From a virus: 64,000 bases of DNA. Both the position numbers and the translations under genes were made by a program. The stretch spans positions 186,001-250,000 of IMG/VR virus record IMGVR_UViG_3300046542_000227; one strand, 5' to 3'. Shown here piece after piece: positions 34,172-43,486 of this stretch. The notes beneath the pieces are model-generated. The model saw nothing but the letters and a program-made list of their open reading frames with translations, made no database searches and was not told the origin of the DNA. Numbering within the stretch: the stretch's first letter is position 1; each line of letters starts with the position of its first letter.

Positions 34172-36042
34172 TTTTTTCCTTTGTGTTCCAGATAGGCTTC
34201 CAAGATGCGATCCATCGACGGAGCATTCAGAACCTTCTGTGCTATCTCCACAGCATTAACCCGACCACCCGTTAGGTTCACCCCGAACTCACGCCGTATC
34301 GCTTCAGTGAGTCCTTGAATCTGACAGAACTCCATCACCGTAGTTTCACGAGCGATGTTGAGAATCTGCGAGACGTTAGGGTAAGTCGATACAATGTCGA
34401 GGTCGGCTACGTGCGTGAAGATTAGCGTCAGGTATTCCCGCATCTCTTCGACACAGGCCATCCCCTCAGCCGCAGCCATATACGACGGTAGCGTGACGAT
34501 CCAGTCGTCATGTCCAATCACGAACTTATCCAGTTCATGAGACATCTGGTCAGACGCTGTACCAATCACCGACTTCTGCGGACGGTTCAGATACCAGAAA
34601 TGCATATCGTCGCAAAGACGTTTCGGGTTGGAGTTAAAGTTCTTAAAGTCCGAGTTCTTCGAATACATCGTAATCGACGAAGCCAAGTCTTTAGTCTTCT
34701 CATCCAACTGCTCCAAGCGCACGCTGTCGACGATGTTATAAACACCGTAAACGATCTTGTGCTTGGCTTGCATCACTTCGTGCCAACGCAGACCGGTGAG
34801 GTGATCGGTTGGTTTGTATTTCAGCTTACCGAAGTCGTTACGGACTTCGAGGACGTCGCCGACCTTCACGTTTTCAGGAGTGATGTCCTTACGAGCGATG
34901 TCTTGCTCGTTCAAGCTGTAATAAACGAAGCCACCTTTGCCTTTAGTCAGGTCATCGGCTTTATCGAGGAATGCTTGAATGTCACCCACCGCACTGATCT
35001 TGGACTCATAGTCACCATTGAGTTCCTTCTTCAGAATGCGGTCCAGGGCATAAGAGGGATCTTTACCGTTTGCCAGTCGAGTAATGCGATATACCGTCAT
35101 GGCATCGATGCATTGGAAGGTAGCCGGATGGGTTACCCAGTTCCAACGGTCTTCCACGTTGATCGACATTACTTTACCAGAAGCGGTGGTCTTCTGTGTG
35201 TTGCCTTTGCGATAGTTGAAGTACTTGTATTTGTCCGGAACCGTAGGGTCACTGAACACCATGCGCAGATCGATACCTTCCTTCTCCAGAGCACGGATGA
35301 TTTTGCTCATGTCGAAGTCCATGTTCCAGAAGGCAAACCAATCAGGCTTCCATTCATGGAGCTTCTCGATGCAGAGCATAACCACTTGAGCTGGAGTGTC
35401 AGCGATCAACACTTCAATTTCAAGGCCACGTTCTTCGAGTAGTTCAGGGATCAGTTCTTTCGCAGTACGGTGCGTATCACCAATTGGATCATCGATGTCT
35501 GCGACCCAACGCTTGAGGTAAACCAGACGTACGTTCTTCTTGTGACTAACCGACATGCAGATGATGTCATCTGTACCATCAACTACGTCGGTCTCAATGT
35601 CACCACCACCAACTGTGTTAAAGCTGATGGTTTCTGGATACTTGGTACGGTACTCTGCTTTAGCACAGCACGCCGAGCTGACATCAGCTCCATAGACGTA
35701 CGGGTTACGTTGCAGAACACGTTGTTGCATATGGGGGCCACCGGTACCCATACCCAAGGTACGGGCGATGGACTTGACCAGATCGAGCTGCGTCGAGGAA
35801 TACTCTTGCAGGTTGCTGGCAAATTCGTAGTCTTTCTTCTCTTCGTGGTTACGACGGCCTTTGTGGGTGATCCAGTAAGGACGCTTATAGTTCTCTTCAA
35901 AACGAAGACGGGGCACACGCCGCCCATCTTCCAAATGTACGACTTCTTTAATCACCAGCATGTCGCTGATGCCACGTTCTTGGTCTACAACGTAGGTAAT
36001 GTGTTTCGCTTCAAAGCCGGTTGGTTTAACAATAGAGCTCAC
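34123..36042 (-). CDS. B-family DNA polymerase, N-terminal exonuclease part ending after motif A
   Basis: A 639-residue family B DNA polymerase fragment of the T4 gp43 type. The 3'-5' exonuclease motifs are visible: Exo I GGDIET (about residues 146-151), Exo II FWNMDFDM (238-245) and Exo III around YNIVDS (~435). Motif A of the polymerase active site, DLDIVSTYPN, is at 547-556. The frame then stops. Motif B (K...NS.YG) and motif C (YGDTDS) are missing, so fingers, palm C and thumb must be encoded elsewhere. A dnaX-like slippery run precedes the stop by ~45 bases (see the separate entry). Confidence 0.85.
   Translation of the reverse strand: MSSIVKPTGFEAKHITYVVDQERGISDMLVIKEVVHLEDGRRVPRLRFEENYKRPYWITHKGRRNHEEKKDYEFASNLQEYSSTQLDLVKSIARTLGMGTGGPHMQQRVLQRNPYVYGADVSSACCAKAEYRTKYPETISFNTVGGGDIETDVVDGTDDIICMSVSHKKNVRLVYLKRWVADIDDPIGDTHRTAKELIPELLEERGLEIEVLIADTPAQVVMLCIEKLHEWKPDWFAFWNMDFDMSKIIRALEKEGIDLRMVFSDPTVPDKYKYFNYRKGNTQKTTASGKVMSINVEDRWNWVTHPATFQCIDAMTVYRITRLANGKDPSYALDRILKKELNGDYESKISAVGDIQAFLDKADDLTKGKGGFVYYSLNEQDIARKDITPENVKVGDVLEVRNDFGKLKYKPTDHLTGLRWHEVMQAKHKIVYGVYNIVDSVRLEQLDEKTKDLASSITMYSKNSDFKNFNSNPKRLCDDMHFWYLNRPQKSVIGTASDQMSHELDKFVIGHDDWIVTLPSYMAAAEGMACVEEMREYLTLIFTHVADLDIVSTYPNVSQILNIARETTVMEFCQIQGLTEAIRREFGVNLTGGRVNAVEIAQKVLNAPSMDRILEAYLEHKGKKLPASPSSSASKDLAA
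34171..34177 (-). promoter_or_regulatory. Candidate -1 ribosomal frameshift site (A AAA AAG)
   Basis: On the minus strand the heptamer A AAA AAG is in phase with the polymerase frame (codons AAA AAG), the same heptamer as in E. coli dnaX. Seven bases, GCTGCCA, starting at its last G can pair (one G-U) with TGGCGGC just before the stop, enclosing a ~30-base loop. A purine-rich AAAGG lies directly upstream. Confidence 0.6.
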
Positions 36043-36132
36043 GGGGATCCCCTCAGGGTCTGACTACGTACCATAACACGGCAAAGTATTTCTTATGAAT
36101 ATGATTACAACATCCTTCATTGGGATCGTGCC
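36043..36132. promoter_or_regulatory. Divergent intergenic region
   Basis: Ninety AT-rich bases separate the minus-strand polymerase and plus-strand protease starts. TTATGAATATGATTAC (from 36093) is a possible + promoter (TATG-containing), but it does not match the TATAT box well. No hairpin is obvious. Confidence 0.4.
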
Positions 36133-37458
36133 ATGCTAAAAGAAACTGTATCGCTTGAGCTTTTGAACGTAAAAGCTAAGCGTGCGTTGGGTATCCGAAT
36201 CGAAGCTGTTATTGAGCAATGGATCGCCCGTCGTGAATTCGCCTATTTCTACACCAGTGAACAGCTTGTTGAACTGGCCACCATCGTTAAAGAAGAGATG
36301 GGTGTAAACGTTGAGTTCGTAATGAACCCACGTCCAGTCATCAATGCTGCAGCCAACGTTATCCAGTTGCCAGGGCACAGCGGTAGCACCTATAACGGTC
36401 CGGGCACCAAGCCATTGACTGTAACGGGGCGCGACGTACCACAGCAATTGCGCAAGATCAAGATCGACCTCGATAAAGGGAAGATCACTGGCGAAGTTAT
36501 TGATGGCTTGAAGAATCGCATCACACTGTTCGCCGGTTTGGTTAGCGACGATGTAATGCTGACGGCTGAAGAGATCGCTGCGGTTGTCGTGCACGAGCTG
36601 GGTCATGTTTGGAACCAGTACTTCGCATTGGGTGATTATGTCTGGCTGAACTATTACCTACAGGACGGCCTGGAAGTTCTGTCTGGGAAGAAGCCCAACA
36701 TCTATAAGCTGGAGATCTTGACCGAAGCAGGCTTGGATAAGTACTGTGACGATAAAGATGCACTGGCTGCGATGAAGGCTAACCCCTCTGCGAAGAACGT
36801 ACGCCGTGCGTTGCTAATTGCTGCGCAGAAAGCACCGCGACAACACCTGTCGTCTAAAGAGACCGATATCTCCTTGCTGCGTGAAGAGCAGTTGGCCGAT
36901 ATGTTCGCCTCCCGGATGGGTTACGCCCGAGCCTCTATCTCGCTGCATGTTAAATGTAGCAAGAAGTATGGCAGTCGTTTCCTCATCAGCTCTAGCGCCA
37001 TGACCTTCATGGAAACCACCAAGGTTCTCCTAAACGTCGGGGCTATTGTTACGGCATTCGCTGCGATCGCATTACCGCCACTGTTGGTTGCGGCATTGGC
37101 ACTGCGCATCACAGCCGTCTGCATGACTGACTACAATGTCAAGGAACCGGCGACTTACGATAACGACATCGAACGCCCGATGAAGTTCCGTCGTGACCTC
37201 GTGGCTCAGCTGAAGATCTTGGGTGAAGACAAAGCACTCGAAGAAAAGATCCTCGAAGACATTCGAGTGGTAGATGATCTGTTAGCTATCTACCGTAAGA
37301 ACACCACGCTCTGGGAAGCTTTCGAACTGTTAGTTAACCCAAGCGTCCGCCGTAATCGCCACCAACGTGCTGGTGAAGAAGAACTGGAACAATTGCTCAA
37401 CAACGACCTATTCGTTGCTGCTGCTAAATTCAATGCCCTGTCGAGGAAGTTGTCATGA
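36133..37458 (+). CDS. HExxH zinc metalloprotease with membrane segment
   Basis: A 441-residue protein with a zinc-protease signature HELGH (H154, E155, H158) in the context AAVVVHELGHVW. A downstream EEQLADMFASRMGY (~252-265) is typical of the third ligand region (E..AD.FA) in gluzincin/M48-like peptidases. A long hydrophobic stretch (~298-331, Ala/Leu/Ile-rich) is probably one or two membrane segments. Phage head protease is unlikely, because phiKZ uses a serine-type enzyme. Its target is unknown: host membrane proteins or virion maturation are options. It leads a four-gene run with ATGA overlaps. Confidence 0.75.
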   Translation: MLKETVSLELLNVKAKRALGIRIEAVIEQWIARREFAYFYTSEQLVELATIVKEEMGVNVEFVMNPRPVINAAANVIQLPGHSGSTYNGPGTKPLTVTGRDVPQQLRKIKIDLDKGKITGEVIDGLKNRITLFAGLVSDDVMLTAEEIAAVVVHELGHVWNQYFALGDYVWLNYYLQDGLEVLSGKKPNIYKLEILTEAGLDKYCDDKDALAAMKANPSAKNVRRALLIAAQKAPRQHLSSKETDISLLREEQLADMFASRMGYARASISLHVKCSKKYGSRFLISSSAMTFMETTKVLLNVGAIVTAFAAIALPPLLVAALALRITAVCMTDYNVKEPATYDNDIERPMKFRRDLVAQLKILGEDKALEEKILEDIRVVDDLLAIYRKNTTLWEAFELLVNPSVRRNRHQRAGEEELEQLLNNDLFVAAAKFNALSRKLS

Positions 37459-37898
37459 CCACTGCACATCAATTCGCTCAGATGCTCCGTAACATCGAGC
37501 CTGGTAACACCAACGTACGTCTGGCCCGTAGCCTGACCCTGATCCACGCGTTCGCCATGGTTATTCCGTGCGCTAACTACGCCAACGCTGACCAAGCGGC
37601 CGAAGCTTCCCAGCCATTGCTGAAGAAGCTGATCAACGACGTGAACGAACACGTAGCTGTTGATACCAAGCTGTGCATGGGCCTGCTGTTGCCTACCCTG
37701 AAGCTGCGCTTCGAGCTGATCAATGGCACCACCGATCCTGCGCTGATCAAGATGGTCCTGAACTCGGAAGCAGCTGCCGAGCTCAAAGGTCCGGACGATC
37801 TTGCCATGACCGAATACATGACCAGTCGTCCTGGTTTCGCCAAAGAACAAATTCTCATCAGCGAAGCTGTGCGGGATCTGATCTCCGAAAACAGCTGA
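37455..37898 (+). CDS. Hypothetical protein
   Basis: A 147-residue Ala/Leu-rich helical protein whose start overlaps the protease stop (ATGA). No recognised motif. Translational coupling to the metalloprotease suggests a partner or regulator, but nothing in the sequence confirms it. Confidence 0.6.
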   Translation: MTTAHQFAQMLRNIEPGNTNVRLARSLTLIHAFAMVIPCANYANADQAAEASQPLLKKLINDVNEHVAVDTKLCMGLLLPTLKLRFELINGTTDPALIKMVLNSEAAAELKGPDDLAMTEYMTSRPGFAKEQILISEAVRDLISENS

Positions 37899-37908
37899 GT
37901 GTGGCGCG

Positions 37909-38217
37909 ATGAACTCTGAATCGCTTAGCGAGGGCACCCTGGTGTATCCTCGCCTTACCACGGAGTATCTGAAGTCTCTGATTGCGACCATCAGTTACAG
38001 TCATGTACCGGAAGCCCGTACCACGGTCTGTACGGTGATGCTGAAGATCGATTACGCCATTACCGAATCGGTAGTGTGTCCTAATCCCGACCTCTACGAT
38101 CCGGTAGCGGGTGAGAAGCACGCGTTGATCAAGGTGCTGGCTGAACTCAGAGATAAAGAGTACTACGTGTTACGCCGCCTCCTCCACGTTGAGAAGTTGT
38201 CCAAGACAGGTGAATGA
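37909..38217 (+). CDS. Phage Gp49/Gp66-like small protein
   Basis: A 102-residue protein. The segment TTVCTVMLKIDYAITESVVC followed by a D.YDPVAGEKHA block and a C-terminal hydrophobic helix matches the layout of the N4 Gp49/Sf6 Gp66 family (VCVLTLKNGF.V.G.SACV, then FD...G...A...A). Function of that family is unknown. Its stop overlaps the start of the next gene. Assignment is from remembered pattern only. Confidence 0.55.
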   Translation: MNSESLSEGTLVYPRLTTEYLKSLIATISYSHVPEARTTVCTVMLKIDYAITESVVCPNPDLYDPVAGEKHALIKVLAELRDKEYYVLRRLLHVEKLSKTGE

Positions 38218-39449
38218 AGATGGACGAAGAGATTAAAGCAATCCCGGAGCTGGAGAAAGCTCTGGAAGAACAGATCACTGGTGAAGTCGAAGTTGACACC
38301 CCCGTGGTCGAACCGCTCAAGCTGGCTTCGGACAGTTTGAACGAGCTGGTTGAAATCGGCGACACGATCAAGGTCGAAGGTGTTTCGCAAGAAGACATCC
38401 GTTCGGTGTTCACCATCATCAAGCGTCTAAGCGATGCTGGTATGGATGTGGGCGTCAGTGCTTCCTTGGAAGACTACGAGATCAACCACTTCACCCCGAC
38501 TCGCAGCATGGTTAACCAGACGATCTCCCAAGAAGGTATTGGTGCTACGATCGTTAACGTGATCAAGGCAGTGATCGAGCGTTTGGTTGAGTACGTGATC
38601 AAAGCCGTGCGTTTCTTCAAGGTCATGGGTGCCAAGGACAAAGCGATCGAAGCTTCGTTCGAAAAGGCCAAGGAGAAATCCAAGGACGTACAGGCAGCTA
38701 TCGCATTGTTCCAACGTGCGAACATGGCTGACTCCAGTAAGGTTGATGCCGAAGCTGAAGTCTACGCCAAGGCTCTGCTGACTGACTCCAGCCTGCCACG
38801 TAACTACCTGACCCTGGCTGCACTGTTCCACCAACCATCGGTCGATGAAGTTAAAACGATCCATGCGAAGGTTGAGCGTGCGACCCTGTTCCTGCGTAAG
38901 TCGGTCAAGTCGCTGTCGATGTTCCTGACCACCCCAACCGCTGATCTGAACGTCGACGTAACGATGATGGAAGACCTAGCGTCCGTGCGCCAGCAGATCG
39001 GCCTGATGCAGCAAGTGGACCCGGACCAAAAGTTCATCCACATGTTCATCAAGCCTGACTTCTTCGCGACCAACACCGTGCGTAAGCAAGCTGAACCATT
39101 GGCTCGCTATGAGTACATCCTCAAGGCGTACTACTCGGTAGCCGATGACCTGCGTTCGATCCGCAAGTACAATCAGGATGCTTACGATGAAGAAGCCGTA
39201 CGCTTCATCAATGAAGTGATTGCTGAAATCACTCAAGCGTTCGAAGACCTCGGTCTGGTGATTGACTTCTTCGCTAACCTGAAGAACGTGCAGATGGCTG
39301 TGTTCAAAGTACAGCTCAAGTACCTCAACCGTTACACCTCCTTGCTGTATCTGAACTGCCGCGACAACGCGGTCTCCGATATCACCAAGAAGCAAGTCGA
39401 AGGCATCTTCACCGATCTGGAGAAGAAGCTGAAATCCTACGGGGTTTAA
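38214..39449 (+). CDS. Inner-head (inner body-type) protein paralogue with S-x-E site
   Basis: A 411-residue protein with an acidic N-terminal ~105 residues and a helical remainder. The junction carries TISQEG (S105-Q-E107), the S/A-x-E motif cut by the phiKZ morphogenetic protease, followed at once by a hydrophobic/basic helix (VNVIKAVIERLVEYVIKAV). The same layout recurs in five other genes of this window, which I read as the phiKZ inner-body protein family packed inside the capsid. Other S-x-E triplets occur at 58-60 and 84-86. Start overlaps the previous stop. Confidence 0.68.
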   Translation: MKMDEEIKAIPELEKALEEQITGEVEVDTPVVEPLKLASDSLNELVEIGDTIKVEGVSQEDIRSVFTIIKRLSDAGMDVGVSASLEDYEINHFTPTRSMVNQTISQEGIGATIVNVIKAVIERLVEYVIKAVRFFKVMGAKDKAIEASFEKAKEKSKDVQAAIALFQRANMADSSKVDAEAEVYAKALLTDSSLPRNYLTLAALFHQPSVDEVKTIHAKVERATLFLRKSVKSLSMFLTTPTADLNVDVTMMEDLASVRQQIGLMQQVDPDQKFIHMFIKPDFFATNTVRKQAEPLARYEYILKAYYSVADDLRSIRKYNQDAYDEEAVRFINEVIAEITQAFEDLGLVIDFFANLKNVQMAVFKVQLKYLNRYTSLLYLNCRDNAVSDITKKQVEGIFTDLEKKLKSYGV

Positions 39450-39463
39450 GTAGACGACATAAA

Positions 39464-39491
39464 GCCCCTCCCTACGGGGAGGGGCCTATGC
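39464..39491. terminator. Convergent terminator with CATAAAG/CTATGCCG arms
   Basis: A 9-bp stem GCCCCTCCC/GGGAGGGGC (39464-39472 with 39477-39485) lies between ACGACATAAA and CTATGCCG, facing the minus gene ending at 39495. It is nearly identical to the terminator near 21030. Confidence 0.88.
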
Positions 39492-39494
39492 CGC

Positions 39495-42383
39495 TTAGTG
39501 ACGCAGGAAGTTGATCGTGAGATCGTCTTCAATCATCAGCTCTTGGTTGGTCAGTACGGTTGGCTTCTTGCGCAGGGACAGACGCACAGAGTCATCTTCC
39601 ACAGTCAAGATAGCGAAGTCCGCAGAACCACCCAAGCCGGAGACTTCCACACCACTAACGTCATCACCGGCAGCGAGTTTCAATGCCGCGATAATGTCAG
39701 AGCGCACTACACGAGTTTGACCAAGCAGTTCAGTGATGATCTTCTTGGTGGTTTCGATCAGTGCAGGACGCAACGATGTATTACGATAGCTAGCCGCATC
39801 CATGAAGTAGGTAACGTTGAGGCCTTGGTCGAGGGTGATATCTGCAAGCAGACCATCCTTAACTGTAGCCGTGGTGTTACCGAAGGTGGTGATCGGGTAG
39901 AAGTAGATCTCCGCTTCATCCAGCAACTGCTTACGGATGTTAGCGATGTCGCCTTGAATCCACTCTACTACTTGCATCGGGATCTCGTCTCGGTAGTCTG
40001 CCGAGGCCGCTTCGGTGGCGAAGTAGTACATGCCATCCACCAAGAACATGGTGAACTCACGCTGGATCTTACGTGGTGCCAGCAACACTGGCTGTTGAGT
40101 AGTAGGGTCGAGGATCGTGTCACCCTTGCGATACTGCATGACTGGTTGGTTCTGTGCATCCAGAATCGGATCACCAGCACGGTGCAAGATGGTGTACACC
40201 AGAGAGTTCCCTGGACCTGAAGTAACAATGATGTTGCCATCTTCGTCACGCAGATACACGTTGTCAGCGTAGACCGCTGGAACGTCAGCGCCGTAATGCT
40301 GATAGGACTCTTGACTCAACACCGTCCGGTTACGACGCCACAGGTCAGTGAGTTCATAACCAAAGCGGATGGTCAGACGCTCACGGATAACCGCCATGAA
40401 GGTGTGATCGAGTAGATGCTCTTGCAGCAATGCATCGATCTCGTTACCCACATAGCCCGGCGATTCGATCTGGTCAACGATAATGGTGAAGTCCACATCG
40501 TGTTCCATGCTCAAAGCAAAGTGGTTCTGTGCCAAGTCGAACATCGACATGTTGGTGGTGTAAAGACTGTTGGCCGAGTCCACATCGAAGTTGGTAAGGA
40601 TATCGAACTGATAGATCCGCTCGTTATCCTCCATCCCGATCAGTGTGCCGTTCAAGCTGGCGTAGTTGTTCTCACCGACGGGCTTGTAGCCCATCTGTAC
40701 TACCACGAGTTCATCTGCCAACAACTTGAACTGATCATCAGTCTTGAGTTTGGTCTTGATGCGGAAGCCTTTGTCGATACGCTCGATCGAGTAGGTATCA
40801 ATGCTGGCTTGCAGTTGACTGCTGTCGTTGTCGCCGGCGAAGGTCTTACGCACTACAGTCGGCTCACCGAAGTAATACGGACGCACATCGAAGTTCGCAC
40901 TGGATGCATCGAGCACATAGTGGAACGGCGTGTACATATAGCTGCCGTCGATGATCAACCGCGATACGACTTCAGAACTGGCATTACGCAGTTGCGCAAT
41001 ACGACCGTCGTCCACTACCGAGATCACCCCATCCTTATAATCGAACAGGATCGTGGGCAGCAGAGTAATGCGGTCACCATTGTCTGCTACGTGAGCACTC
41101 AGTGCCAGCTCTTCCATGGACTGTTGAGTCTGTGCCATCATCGTACCCACAGCCGAAGCTACAGAGTTGTTCGACGGGGCAGGCAAACGACGCGAGGCCA
41201 AGAACTGACGATGGGTAATGTTGTTGACGTTGGAGACGAGGTTGTAACCTTTACGTTGCAGGAAGTAGTTCAACTGCACGTCAGTGATCGGGAACGGAGC
41301 ACCATCCATCACACCGTCGATTACTGTGTTACGCAGGGTCTCGAAGTCCACCGCATTAGAACCACCACGAACCCGGGTTGGGTTCATTGCCGAGAACTCA
41401 CCAATGTGGTTGAGTGGATCGGTGTAGGTCTTGTCGTCATCGATGGTGTTGAAGTCCACCTCAAACGACTTACGGTCATAGCTACCCAAGTCAACGTCAA
41501 TGACACCCTTAGTAGTGAACACGTCAACTCGCAGTTCACCGGTCGCGCTACCGTTAGTGGTGTAGACCAACGGGAACTCAGCGAAGACTTTACCGTTGAG
41601 GACTTTGAGCACCAACGTTAAACGCGTCGGGTCAAAGACCTGATCGCTGTGCGTGGTGTTGATCTCACGCCAACCCAGCTTAGTGTCGCTGATATAAGCC
41701 CGAACGTGGAAGAACTGATCGGTAAAGCTGAAGGTCCCCTCGAAAGGCAGAGTAGGGTTCAGTGTTTCCGTATAGGTCTTCATGCTGAACTGCAACACCG
41801 GAATGCGCAGCAGCAGATACCACTTACGGTTGATCAACAGTTCCTTGCTTTGCACGATGTTCGAATCGAGCGTTTGCAGCGGAGACGGTTTGTCCAAGTC
41901 GTAAACGATCTGCAAACCACCGTGACGCATCTGGCGGATCTCAATCGGGTACTGCATGGTGAAGTCGTGACCGGCAACCTTAATCACCGTGTTACGAGGG
42001 ATCACTACCTTCTTGATTCCGTCCAACCCCACCGGAACCATCTTCGAGATAATCTCATCTTTACTGAAATAGAACTCGAAGTAAGTCGGCGCTGGGTTAG
42101 CGAAACGGTTGAGGTAGTTGTCATCGGACATGTGCAGATAAAGATCCTCTGCAGCGATAACGTTACTGGCATACAAACGACGCACCAGTGAGATGCCTTC
42201 GTTCATTGCCATGGCGGCTACCAGAGTGCCGTTCTCGATAGCAAAGACAAACGGATGAGATCCATCAGGAACCTCAAACGTGCCTTGACCATTGACCTGG
42301 CGATCCAGTTCATCCATGGCAAGCTGGATCATCAGGTTCGGGTTAGTCCGCACCTGTTCCAGTTTATCAAGATACTCGCTCAT
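39495..42383 (-). CDS. Large baseplate-wedge-like structural protein
   Basis: The longest gene here (962 residues). It is beta-rich with many Tyr/Asp/Thr. A central QLNYFLQRKGYNLV and a C-terminal region (about residues 830-920) with KDGLLADITLDQGLNVTYF, TKKIITELLG and RSDIIAALKLAAG recall the C-terminal domains of T4 gp6/phage-Mu J-type baseplate wedge proteins, where chains dimerise. The homology is judged by eye and uncertain. It forms a minus-strand pair with the upstream 352-residue protein (12-base gap), suggesting subunits of one complex. Confidence 0.6.
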   Translation of the reverse strand: MSEYLDKLEQVRTNPNLMIQLAMDELDRQVNGQGTFEVPDGSHPFVFAIENGTLVAAMAMNEGISLVRRLYASNVIAAEDLYLHMSDDNYLNRFANPAPTYFEFYFSKDEIISKMVPVGLDGIKKVVIPRNTVIKVAGHDFTMQYPIEIRQMRHGGLQIVYDLDKPSPLQTLDSNIVQSKELLINRKWYLLLRIPVLQFSMKTYTETLNPTLPFEGTFSFTDQFFHVRAYISDTKLGWREINTTHSDQVFDPTRLTLVLKVLNGKVFAEFPLVYTTNGSATGELRVDVFTTKGVIDVDLGSYDRKSFEVDFNTIDDDKTYTDPLNHIGEFSAMNPTRVRGGSNAVDFETLRNTVIDGVMDGAPFPITDVQLNYFLQRKGYNLVSNVNNITHRQFLASRRLPAPSNNSVASAVGTMMAQTQQSMEELALSAHVADNGDRITLLPTILFDYKDGVISVVDDGRIAQLRNASSEVVSRLIIDGSYMYTPFHYVLDASSANFDVRPYYFGEPTVVRKTFAGDNDSSQLQASIDTYSIERIDKGFRIKTKLKTDDQFKLLADELVVVQMGYKPVGENNYASLNGTLIGMEDNERIYQFDILTNFDVDSANSLYTTNMSMFDLAQNHFALSMEHDVDFTIIVDQIESPGYVGNEIDALLQEHLLDHTFMAVIRERLTIRFGYELTDLWRRNRTVLSQESYQHYGADVPAVYADNVYLRDEDGNIIVTSGPGNSLVYTILHRAGDPILDAQNQPVMQYRKGDTILDPTTQQPVLLAPRKIQREFTMFLVDGMYYFATEAASADYRDEIPMQVVEWIQGDIANIRKQLLDEAEIYFYPITTFGNTTATVKDGLLADITLDQGLNVTYFMDAASYRNTSLRPALIETTKKIITELLGQTRVVRSDIIAALKLAAGDDVSGVEVSGLGGSADFAILTVEDDSVRLSLRKKPTVLTNQELMIEDDLTINFLRH

Positions 42384-42395
42384 CGCGCACCTTTA

Positions 42396-43454
42396 TTATT
42401 GCTGCGGAGTTGCCGCATTGGTTGGGAGGTCTACACGCAACACACCAGCTTTCTGTGTTTCGTAAGTCTGCTTGAATACCCACCACTCCAGCTCCATCGT
42501 CGATGGCTCGATGCGGGGGTAGGAACCTTTGTGGTTGAAGTACTCACGTTCCCATGGTTTCAACTTGACCATCTGGTTGTTACGGTTCTCATCACGCATG
42601 CCAGGATTGAAGTCCTGTTGCAGCTCGTTGAACTCGTAAATCAGAATGTGATCGTAATAAGTGAAGCCGACAGCTTTAAAGACGAAGGTGATGTTATCAC
42701 CGACGCCAGCGAACGGGGTGTTGTTACCCGAGGCATCGAAGTCAGCGTGCTGGGATAAGCTTGCGGTAACCGGGTACGCAGCGCCACATGCAAACAGACG
42801 GGTCACGTAAGTCTTGGTCACGTCCATAACCAAACGGTAGACGCGAGTGTTGTAGTCGATGACGTTGTACATCACGTTATCGGGATACGGCAGAATGCGC
42901 CCCTCACGGGCCAGACCTTGATACCGCTCCCACATCAACAGCATGAATGTTATAGGGTCACCAATAAGGTTCTTAAAGGTGCATTGCAGGTCGAAGGTAC
43001 CGTACATATACGGCACGTCATCAACGTACGTATAGACCTCACGATACAACCCTGGGTCTGAACTAAACGTCCCCAGAGTGAAGTCTTCCCACCCTGAGAT
43101 ACTCACCAAGTTATTGCCCAACAGGGGAATAAAAGGATTGAGTGGATCGACGTTCTCACAGGTCAAACCGCTACGATGGGCCTCAGGGTCCATGTAGGAG
43201 CGCAAGGCCCGCTGGATGCCGCTGGGGGCTTCCATGAGCAAGTTCTGCATCACCCGATCGATCTGTAAGTTATCGTATGACAAATTCAAATCGGGTTTCG
43301 TGAAGAACGTGAAGCCGTGGTTCTCTGTGTTCAGCTGAGTCGGCGAGAACCGGCCCACCATGTTGTTCCCGTACAACGTATCAGACAGAACCCGATCCGC
43401 AGGAGAAAACCCACTATTCTGTGTGATCTGATTTAGATAGTTCTCATATGACAT
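42396..43454 (-). CDS. Structural protein paired with baseplate-like gene
   Basis: A 352-residue beta-rich protein, Asn/Tyr/Phe-rich, with no catalytic motif. I use the ATG complementary to 43452-43454; a GTG a few codons upstream (43466) is possible, and no strong RBS settles it. It is the first gene of the minus transcript with the 962-residue protein and probably assembles with it in the tail/baseplate. Confidence 0.6.
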   Translation of the reverse strand: MSYENYLNQITQNSGFSPADRVLSDTLYGNNMVGRFSPTQLNTENHGFTFFTKPDLNLSYDNLQIDRVMQNLLMEAPSGIQRALRSYMDPEAHRSGLTCENVDPLNPFIPLLGNNLVSISGWEDFTLGTFSSDPGLYREVYTYVDDVPYMYGTFDLQCTFKNLIGDPITFMLLMWERYQGLAREGRILPYPDNVMYNVIDYNTRVYRLVMDVTKTYVTRLFACGAAYPVTASLSQHADFDASGNNTPFAGVGDNITFVFKAVGFTYYDHILIYEFNELQQDFNPGMRDENRNNQMVKLKPWEREYFNHKGSYPRIEPSTMELEWWVFKQTYETQKAGVLRVDLPTNAATPQQ

Positions 43455-43486
43455 GTCGCACACCACTTGTGTAAAAGGAAAAAACC

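Noticed and set aside
36133-37458. Head maturation protease
   Set aside because: phiKZ-type head proteases are serine enzymes of the T4 gp21 fold; this one is a zinc HExxH protein with a membrane segment.
40416-41621. 401-codon plus-strand frame opposite the 962-residue gene
   Set aside because: Shadow composition (His, Val, Gln runs); the minus gene is longer, RBS-linked and structurally sensible.
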